From Chloroflexota bacterium (GTDB taxonomy: Bacteria > Chloroflexota > Dehalococcoidia > JABGRK01): a stretch of 5,560 bases of DNA. A model generated the notes under the pieces. It was not told the DNA's origin. It searched no databases and was given only the letters and a program-made list of their open reading frames with translations. The DNA is taken from positions 1 through 5,560 of the forward strand of contig DAOUZV010000083.1 of the NCBI GenBank assembly GCA_030665485.1, given 5' to 3'. The position numbers were made by a program, and so were the translations under genes. This document shows, piece after piece, positions 1-4,383 of this stretch (within the stretch, counting starts at the first letter, position 1; each line of letters starts with the position of its first letter).

Positions 1-1
1 G

Positions 2-388
2 GCGAGCACCATTACGGATGCGCCGGGAAGCTCCACCTATTTCAGGGGCGGGCTGGTTGCCTACGTCAGCCAGTCGAAAGTTGACTTCGGCGTTGATCCC
101 GCTGTCATCGAAAAGCACGGTGTTATCAGTATGGAAACGGCGCTTGCCATGGCATCGGCTGCGAGACATAAGTTTGGTGCTGATATTGGCATTGGCGTTA
201 CTGGAGTCGCAGGACCTGATGAGATGGAGGGCAAGCCTGCGGGAACGGTGCATATAGGGATTGATAATCAAGGTATGAAAAGAAGTATGTCGCTGGCTTT
301 GGCACCGCGGCGCTTTGAGGTGAAACGTCGTACTGTGCTACAGACACTTGCCGAGATGAGAAAGCTGCTTATCGCAAAACAGCATTAA
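2..388 (+). CDS. cinA: CinA C-terminal domain / PncC-type nicotinamide-nucleotide amidase, 3' part only
   Basis: This is the C-terminal 128 residues of a CinA-family protein; the 5' end lies beyond the left edge and the frame is open from base 2. The family hydrolyses the amide of nicotinamide mononucleotide, giving nicotinate mononucleotide and ammonia, in cytoplasmic pyridine-nucleotide recycling. Visible family signatures are the TDAPGSSTYFRGGLVAY block near the start of the visible part (canonical TDVPGSSxYFxGGVVAY), an HGVIS segment where the family usually has HGAVS, and the GVTGVAGPDEMEGKPAGTV block, which matches the glycine-rich core in its GPDxxxGxPxGTV variant. The conserved TxESCTGG-type N-terminal motif would lie off the window. 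It is therefore impossible to tell whether this is a two-domain CinA (with an N-terminal MoCF-like domain) or a stand-alone PncC. It runs convergently into pheA and its stop codon overlaps the pheA stop. The family call is secure; the full architecture is unknown. Confidence 0.9.
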   Translation, partial: ASTITDAPGSSTYFRGGLVAYVSQSKVDFGVDPAVIEKHGVISMETALAMASAARHKFGADIGIGVTGVAGPDEMEGKPAGTVHIGIDNQGMKRSMSLALAPRRFEVKRRTVLQTLAEMRKLLIAKQH

Positions 389-1221
389 ACCACCCTGCTC
401 AGTTCGGAATCGATTTTGGGATATGACCCCACTATCTTAAGCAGTGAGGTGTACTTTTTAATTTCCTCCAGTGCTTCGGCGCAGTTCTTATCGTTGGCAT
501 GTCCCTCGAAATCCATGTAGAACAGGTATTCCCATGGCTTGTCCTTGGTGGGGCGGGACTCCAGCTTGGTAAGGTTGATATTACGTTTGGCGAATGCCCC
601 CAGGCACTGATAAAGAGTGCCGGGTTTATTCTCCGTCTTTAGGATCAGAGTCGTCTTATTCTCATCGGCGTGCTTGGCTTTTTCTTTGGAGATTATGAAG
701 AACTTGGTGTAGTTGTTTTTGGTTGATTCTATATTACGCGCCAGGATTTCAAGCCCGTAGATATCGGCTGCGCGCTCGCTGGCAATGGCGGCGCAGTTTT
801 TGAGCTTGGCGTCTTTTATCATCTTGGCGCTACCGGATGTGTCGTAGGTGGGCACTATCTCGGCATCTATCTCGCTCAAGAACTTCTCGCATTGTGCCAG
901 CGCCTTTGGGTGCGAGTATATCCTTTTTATACTGCTTAAGGTTTCGCCGGGAAGCGCCATTAAAAAGTGATTGACTATCAGATCGACCTCGCCGTATATG
1001 GTAAGCGGATACTCCAGCAGCAAATCATAGGTTTCGTTGATGCTGCCGGCCTGTGAGTTTTCCGTTGGAACCGCCCCGAAATCGGCAAGACCTTTATTGA
1101 CCATATCGAAAACATTGCCGAAATAAAGGCAGGGAATGGGTGTGACGTCGACGCCGAAGAATTTTATGACCGCATCCTCGCTAAAGGCCCCTCTTTCTCC
1201 TTGAAAAGCTACCTTAGTCAT
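385..1221 (-). CDS. pheA: Prephenate dehydratase, monofunctional, with C-terminal ACT domain
   Basis: The enzyme converts prephenate to phenylpyruvate with loss of water and CO2, in cytoplasmic L-phenylalanine biosynthesis. The 278 residues match the usual length of the monofunctional bacterial enzyme; no chorismate mutase domain is fused. The N-terminal catalytic domain (about 1-180) starts with a VAFQGERGAFSEDA block (canonical VAYLGPxGTFSxxA), followed by VPTENSQAGSI (51-61) and SHPKALAQC (103-111). The active-site block reads NYTKF (170-174), so the Thr and Phe of the usual TRF motif are kept but Arg is Lys. The ACT domain (about 191-268) has KPGTLYQCL and LTKLESRP; the ESRP motif (221-224) is the known phenylalanine-binding signature, so feedback inhibition by Phe is expected. 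The ATG is fixed by a consensus AGGAGG 4 nt upstream. It is the last gene of the usp-rck-rck-pheA run, only 8 nt after the preceding stop, with no room for a leader peptide or attenuator. Confidence 0.95.
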   Translation of the reverse strand: MTKVAFQGERGAFSEDAVIKFFGVDVTPIPCLYFGNVFDMVNKGLADFGAVPTENSQAGSINETYDLLLEYPLTIYGEVDLIVNHFLMALPGETLSSIKRIYSHPKALAQCEKFLSEIDAEIVPTYDTSGSAKMIKDAKLKNCAAIASERAADIYGLEILARNIESTKNNYTKFFIISKEKAKHADENKTTLILKTENKPGTLYQCLGAFAKRNINLTKLESRPTKDKPWEYLFYMDFEGHANDKNCAEALEEIKKYTSLLKIVGSYPKIDSELSRVV

Positions 1222-1225
1222 ATAT

Positions 1226-1231
1226 CCTCCT
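1226..1231 (-). promoter_or_regulatory. Consensus Shine-Dalgarno site of pheA
   Basis: The minus strand reads AGGAGG followed by ATAT and the pheA ATG. The site overlaps the TAG stop codon (1230-1232) of the upstream RCK gene, so ribosomes ending on that gene stop on the pheA site. It is the only full anti-16S match before a gene start in this window and settles the pheA start. Confidence 0.85.
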
Positions 1232-1898
1232 AGCTACTATTGCCGATTAAAGCGTTTTGCAGGGCAATCTCGTTTTCGGGAGTGGTTATGGCGACGATTT
1301 CATCCTCAGCGGCGAGTACGGTTGAGGGCTTGGGAATTTGCGTGCTGCCACCCTTGCTTACAACCAGACAAATGATGCTTTCTTCGGGTAGTTCCAGTTC
1401 GCTTAGTTGTTTTCCCACTACTGGTGAATTTGGAGGTATTTTTACATTTACCACTTCCAGCGTGCCGCCCTTTATCGCCAGCAGAGAGCACAGAGGGCTA
1501 TCTGGAAGCTCACGCTTTATGTTGGCTAAAATAAGATTGGTGCTGGATACCGTTACATCCACGCCGAGCTTTTTAAACAGCCCCTCATGCTTTGGGTTTT
1601 TCAGCCTGGCTATGGTGCGGGGTACGTTAAATTTGTGCTTGGCCACCTGGCAGGCCACCAGGTTGTCTTCGTCATGACCGGTGACGCCTATCAGAATGTC
1701 GGCTCGGTTGGTGCCCACTTCTTCTAGCGTTGCCGCCTCGCAGCCGTCGCCGCGGAAGACGATATTTCCCAGATTATCGCTTATAATAGTGCATCTCTTG
1801 GCATCCGACTCTATTACCAGTACCTCGTGACCGCCATTGAGCAGAGTTCTGGCTATGTAATAGCCCGACTCTCCTCCGCCGACTACTATGATATACAT
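1230..1898 (-). CDS. TrkA/KtrA-family potassium channel regulator (single RCK_N + RCK_C)
   Basis: A 222-residue soluble regulator of a K+ transporter, of the size of a single RCK unit (KtrA, or the mycobacterial CeoB/CeoC proteins). Residues 1-130 form a Rossmann-type RCK_N domain: GGGESG (7-12) is the GxGxxG dinucleotide loop and Glu30, at the end of strand 2 (VLVIESD), is the acidic residue that usually contacts the adenine ribose of NAD(H). Later RCK_N signatures are FRGDGCEAATLEEVG, GVTGHDEDNL and VPRTIARLKNPKHEGLFKKLGVD in pieces. Residues of about 136-220 form an RCK_C domain, a fold that in other proteins binds small ligands such as c-di-AMP or ions. It starts 10 nt after the preceding RCK gene, with AAGAGA about 7 nt before the ATG. 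It would be expected to assemble in a cytoplasmic ring with an RCK partner beneath a Trk/Ktr channel; TrkH encoded just upstream is the obvious candidate. The symbol is left blank because trkA is used for the double-RCK gene. Confidence 0.88.
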   Translation of the reverse strand: MYIIVVGGGESGYYIARTLLNGGHEVLVIESDAKRCTIISDNLGNIVFRGDGCEAATLEEVGTNRADILIGVTGHDEDNLVACQVAKHKFNVPRTIARLKNPKHEGLFKKLGVDVTVSSTNLILANIKRELPDSPLCSLLAIKGGTLEVVNVKIPPNSPVVGKQLSELELPEESIICLVVSKGGSTQIPKPSTVLAAEDEIVAITTPENEIALQNALIGNSS

Positions 1899-1908
1899 GT
1901 TTTTTCTC

Positions 1909-2307
1909 TTATTCCTCTATTACTTTCTGTAAAAGCTCTGCGCCGACTTTGGTTGGGCTGATGGTTTCGATCCCCAGTTTGCTGTACATCTCCTCGCGGA
2001 TGGGGTCGTATATGCGTGAGACCACTCTGGGAACGTTGTAAATATGTTTGGCTATCTGAGCCGCCATGACGTTTCTGTTATCTCCCTCGGTTGTGGATAC
2101 GAATACATCGGCGTTTTCGATGCCGGCTTTTATCATGGTCTGTTCATCCAGCCCGTTTCCCACCAGCGCGGTGCCTTTGAATGCGGACGGCAGCCACCTG
2201 AAGCTGTATGAATCTACATCTATGATGACAACTTTATGGCCCCCAGCATCCAGAATGGTGGCCAGTCTGCCACCTACCCTTCCGCAACCCATTATTACTA
2301 CCTTCAT
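1909..2307 (-). CDS. Short TrkA-type NAD-binding protein (RCK_N domain only)
   Basis: A 132-residue protein made of one RCK_N Rossmann domain. GCGRVG (7-12) is the nucleotide loop, Asp30 (VVIIDVD) is the ribose-contacting acid, and LVGNGLDEQTMIKAG, VSTTEGDNRN and VPRVVSRIYDP follow in family order, ending with the LGIETISPTKVGAELL helix. The protein stops there: the RCK_C ligand domain present in both other RCK proteins here is absent. It does not look like a broken gene, because the next gene opens after 10 nt with its own complete Rossmann domain. The start is supported by GAAAGG (2313-2318) 5 nt before the ATG, and the Usp stop codon lies 11 nt upstream. By analogy with paired one-RCK regulators such as actinobacterial CeoB/CeoC, it may form a mixed ring with the 222-residue neighbour; that pairing is inference. 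A separate dehydrogenase-like role is unlikely given the RCK-specific motifs. Confidence 0.87.
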   Translation of the reverse strand: MKVVIMGCGRVGGRLATILDAGGHKVVIIDVDSYSFRWLPSAFKGTALVGNGLDEQTMIKAGIENADVFVSTTEGDNRNVMAAQIAKHIYNVPRVVSRIYDPIREEMYSKLGIETISPTKVGAELLQKVIEE

Positions 2308-2318
2308 AGTTGCCTTTC

Positions 2319-2780
2319 TTATGGAATTGAAGTTTCTTTTGTCGGAATAGGTTCCCGATATATTAGGACGCTGCAGGGAGCATATTTGAGAACGTAGGGA
2401 AGCGTATCGCCTAAACTGAACTCACCGAAAGGCTTTTCGTAGTTAATGCCCAGCAGTATCGTGTTGACCTCACGCTCGATGGCCTCTTCCACTATGGCCG
2501 GACCTTTATCCCTTGCCTGAAGCAGCGCGGTTTCGACATCACGTCCCAGATCCTTGGCCAGGTGTTCGATGTGATCCAGCACTTCCTCGCCCTTTCGAAT
2601 CTCAGGTTCAACCTCTGCCTCCAGTGGCAGGGTGCGCTTAAGTTCGATCACATAGATGGCATAAACGTCGCCCAAGTTTTTTACAGTCATTCTGCAGGCC
2701 AACTTGACGACATCGTTATCTATGGGGGTTCCGTTTACCAGTATCAAAACCTTTGTGGGTACCGTTGGTTCTTTAGCCAT
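2319..2780 (-). CDS. Universal stress protein (UspA) family protein with altered ATP motif
   Basis: A 153-residue single-domain protein of the Usp alpha/beta fold. The first strand VLILVNGTPIDNDVV (11-25) corresponds to the ILVPVDGSxxS start of the family, and the C-terminal part LLGINYEKPFGEFSLGDT...APCSVLIY (109-141) corresponds to the MGxxGxxxxxxxxxGS...APCPVLVV region. In ATP-binding Usps that loop is G-2X-G-9X-G-(S/T). Here the glycines at the first and third positions remain (Gly111, Gly124), but the second is Tyr114 and the Ser/Thr is Asp125, and the Asp of the first strand is Asn16. It may therefore not bind ATP in the usual way. The ATG cannot be moved upstream because a TAA lies in frame two codons before it; no good Shine-Dalgarno site is visible. 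It is the first gene of a tight run with two RCK genes and pheA. Usp proteins near K+ channels or transporters are known in several bacteria, so a modulator role is plausible but unproven. Confidence 0.85.
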   Translation of the reverse strand: MAKEPTVPTKVLILVNGTPIDNDVVKLACRMTVKNLGDVYAIYVIELKRTLPLEAEVEPEIRKGEEVLDHIEHLAKDLGRDVETALLQARDKGPAIVEEAIEREVNTILLGINYEKPFGEFSLGDTLPYVLKYAPCSVLIYREPIPTKETSIP

Positions 2781-2813
2781 AAGTTACAATCAAGCTCTTT
2801 TGCCAGTTGGTAT

Positions 2814-2842
2814 ATTATATCCCTCATGTCAAGCCATTAAAA
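2814..2842 (-). promoter_or_regulatory. Possible proximal sigma-70-type promoter of the usp-rck-rck-pheA unit
   Basis: The minus strand has a perfect TATAAT (2814-2819). A weak TTTTAA (2837-2842) sits 17 nt upstream as the -35 element. Transcription would start near 2807 and give a leader of about 27 nt. A perfect TTGACA (2827-2832) also lies upstream, but only 7 nt from the -10, too close to serve it. The call rests on the -10 box and its position. Confidence 0.4.
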
Positions 2843-2853
2843 GCAGCCGACAT

Positions 2854-2882
2854 ATTATAGTTGGTGGTGCGAAAAACCGCAA
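2854..2882 (-). promoter_or_regulatory. Possible distal sigma-70-type promoter of the usp-rck-rck-pheA unit
   Basis: A second perfect TATAAT (2854-2859, minus strand) has TTGCGG (2877-2882) at exactly 17 nt as a partial -35 match (TTG of TTGACA). Transcription would start near 2847, leaving a leader of about 66 nt before the Usp start and passing over the proximal box. The two -10 boxes lie in the identical 8-mer ATATTATA (plus strand), 40 bp apart. Confidence 0.4.
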
Positions 2883-2899
2883 TGGTTTGAGATAGAGGG

Positions 2900-2929
2900 A
2901 AACCTAAAATGGCGTAAATTTTAGCGCCA
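2900..2929 (-). terminator. Weak intrinsic-terminator-like hairpin at the end of trkH
   Basis: The minus strand reads TGGCG-C-TAA-AAT-TTA-CGCCA: a 5-bp GC-rich stem, one bulged C, three A-T pairs and a 3-nt loop, followed directly by TTTTAGGTTT. The trkH stop codon TAA lies inside the stem. The stem is short and the T tract is interrupted, so termination is probably partial. A competing 7-bp pairing (CTAAAAT with ATTTTAG, 2904-2910 and 2918-2924) uses part of the T tract. Confidence 0.35.
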
Positions 2930-4381
2930 ATTCCAGAATGAGGGCGTGGTAAGGGCGAGCACAGGCCAGAACTCAAGCCTGCCCAACAGCATGCTCAGTG
3001 AGAGCAGCACCTTGCCGAACGGTGAGACCGCAGCATAATTAAGAGATGGCCCTACAGCAGATAAACCTGGCCCGACATTACCCAGGTTGGCGATAACCGC
3101 CGCAAACGATGATTCCAGATCAAGGCTTGGGTCCGCAGCACTTAGAATAAGGGAGAATACAATCATCACCAGCACGTACAAGGTAACGAAACCCAGAGCG
3201 CGCATTACCCAGCGTTCGGAAACGGGCCTTCCGGCCAGCTTTATGGGCATGACGGCGCGGGGGCTGTGGAAGCTGGTTATCTGCCGATGAATGTATCGCT
3301 CCACGATCAGCACCCTTATCACCTTGATTGCACCGCCGGTGGAGCCGGCGCAGGCTCCGATCATCATCAGGGTGAGCAGGATGCCGCGCGACAGGGTTGG
3401 CCATATGTCGTAGTCTGCAGTGACGAATCCGGTGGTGGTCTGTATGGATACCGTTTGGAATATGGATTGCCTGAAGGCGCTTGCTGCGCCGTAGCTGCTG
3501 TTGATTATGAGGTCCAGCGCTATTATGATGCTGGCTGCCAGAATTATGGTTACATAAAGGCGCAGTTCGCGGTTATTGATAAATGATTTTAAAGAGCGTT
3601 TCCAGAGCAATATGTAGTAAAGGGCGAAATTGATGCCGGCGGCTGCCATAAAGAACGTCACGATTCCATCCACCGCAACGCTGTCGAATGCGGCGATGCT
3701 GGCGGTCCTGGCACTGAATCCGCCGGTTGGCATGGTGCTGAAGGTAACGGTGATCGAATCGAAAAACGACAGGCCTGCTATCGACAGCGCTGCGACTTCC
3801 AAAAAAGACATGCCAACGTATATTATCAGTAGGACTCTGGCAGATCGCCTGATACGCTCTGTGAGCTGCACAGCCTCGGGGCCGGGGCCTGCCTCGGCAG
3901 ATACCATGAATGCCGCACCAACACCCAGTTGCGGCAAGATAGCCACGAAAAACATGACGATTCCCATGCCGCCGAGCCACTGAGTCAGGCTACGCCAGAC
4001 GAGTATGCCGTGTGGTTCGGCTTCAACGGTCGTCAGCACCGAGGAGCCGGTTGTAGTAAAGCCGGACATCGATTCAAAATAGGCGTCTATGAAGTTGTCA
4101 AAAGTGCCCGCCAGCATATAGGGAATGGCACTGTATGCCGAAACGATTATCCATGCCAGGCTAACCAGCAGCAGCGCTTCACGCAGGGTTGGCATTGCGC
4201 TTTTGATGCGAGTGAAGTACCAGAGTACGGCCCCTGATCCCGCAGTGATGGCCACTGAAATAAGGAAAGCATTGGTATCGGTCTCATTGTAATAGATACT
4301 CCATATCAGAGGTATGACCATGAACAGGCCAACCATGGCCAGAAGCATCCCTAAATAGTTAAGAACAACTTTAATTCTCAT
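2921..4381 (-). CDS. trkH: Trk-type potassium uptake channel subunit TrkH
   Basis: Integral membrane K+-translocating subunit of the Trk system; 486 residues, close to E. coli TrkH/TrkG. Hydrophobic segments are spread along the whole chain, among them about 8-28, 38-56, 69-89, 183-203, 240-258, 276-293, 396-414 and 456-477. The four M-P-M repeats each keep a selectivity-filter loop with its glycine: TTTGSSV (109-115), STMPTGGFSA (215-224), QTTTGFVTAD (314-323) and ANLGNVGPGL (431-440). The family-typical third-repeat stretch GACAGSTGGAIKVIR (342-356), the intramembrane gating region, and the terminal LLGRLEFWPVLALTTPSFW block (from 465) are also present, so the gene looks intact. The ATG lies 2 nt after the trkA stop. 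The nearest purine-rich GGAG is about 16 nt upstream, too far for a good ribosome site, so translation is probably coupled to trkA. The TrkA encoded immediately upstream should be its gating ring. Ktr-type KtrB is less likely given the full TrkA partner. Confidence 0.96.
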   Translation of the reverse strand: MRIKVVLNYLGMLLAMVGLFMVIPLIWSIYYNETDTNAFLISVAITAGSGAVLWYFTRIKSAMPTLREALLLVSLAWIIVSAYSAIPYMLAGTFDNFIDAYFESMSGFTTTGSSVLTTVEAEPHGILVWRSLTQWLGGMGIVMFFVAILPQLGVGAAFMVSAEAGPGPEAVQLTERIRRSARVLLIIYVGMSFLEVAALSIAGLSFFDSITVTFSTMPTGGFSARTASIAAFDSVAVDGIVTFFMAAAGINFALYYILLWKRSLKSFINNRELRLYVTIILAASIIIALDLIINSSYGAASAFRQSIFQTVSIQTTTGFVTADYDIWPTLSRGILLTLMMIGACAGSTGGAIKVIRVLIVERYIHRQITSFHSPRAVMPIKLAGRPVSERWVMRALGFVTLYVLVMIVFSLILSAADPSLDLESSFAAVIANLGNVGPGLSAVGPSLNYAAVSPFGKVLLSLSMLLGRLEFWPVLALTTPSFWNWR

Positions 4382-4383
4382 TT

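Noticed and set aside
1306..1677. Open frames opposite or out of frame with the 222-residue RCK gene (1240-1677 plus, 1306-1491 minus).
   Set aside because: Shadow frames of a well-supported gene with no ribosome site or recognisable domain.
1899..1908. The two small RCK genes as one double-RCK gene broken by a frameshift.
   Set aside because: The first lacks an RCK_C domain, ends cleanly in TAA, and the second opens with its own ATG, purine-rich site and full Rossmann motif. These are two genes.
2827..2832. Perfect TTGACA as a -35 box.
   Set aside because: The nearest TATAAT is only 7 nt downstream, and 15-18 nt downstream there is only poor -10 sequence (CAACTG-like).
2874..2888. AAACC-GCAAT-GGTTT inverted repeat as a terminator.
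   Set aside because: Only five mostly A-T pairs with a short T run on the minus strand; it also overlaps the candidate distal -35 box. Too weak to call.
2781..2920. A c-di-AMP (ydaO/kdpF-type) or other riboswitch upstream of usp.
   Set aside because: The likely leaders are about 27-66 nt with no extended conserved pairing visible, too short for the known K+-linked riboswitches.
3341..3358. GC-rich inverted repeat GGAGCC-6 nt-GGCTCC inside trkH.
   Set aside because: It is short and explained by the Gly/Ala/Ser-rich coding of the conserved GACAGSTGG loop.
3573..3983. Long open frames on both strands within trkH (for example 3573-3980 minus, 3630-3983 plus).
   Set aside because: They overlap the unmistakable TrkH frame and show no domain, only biased composition from the reading-frame shift.
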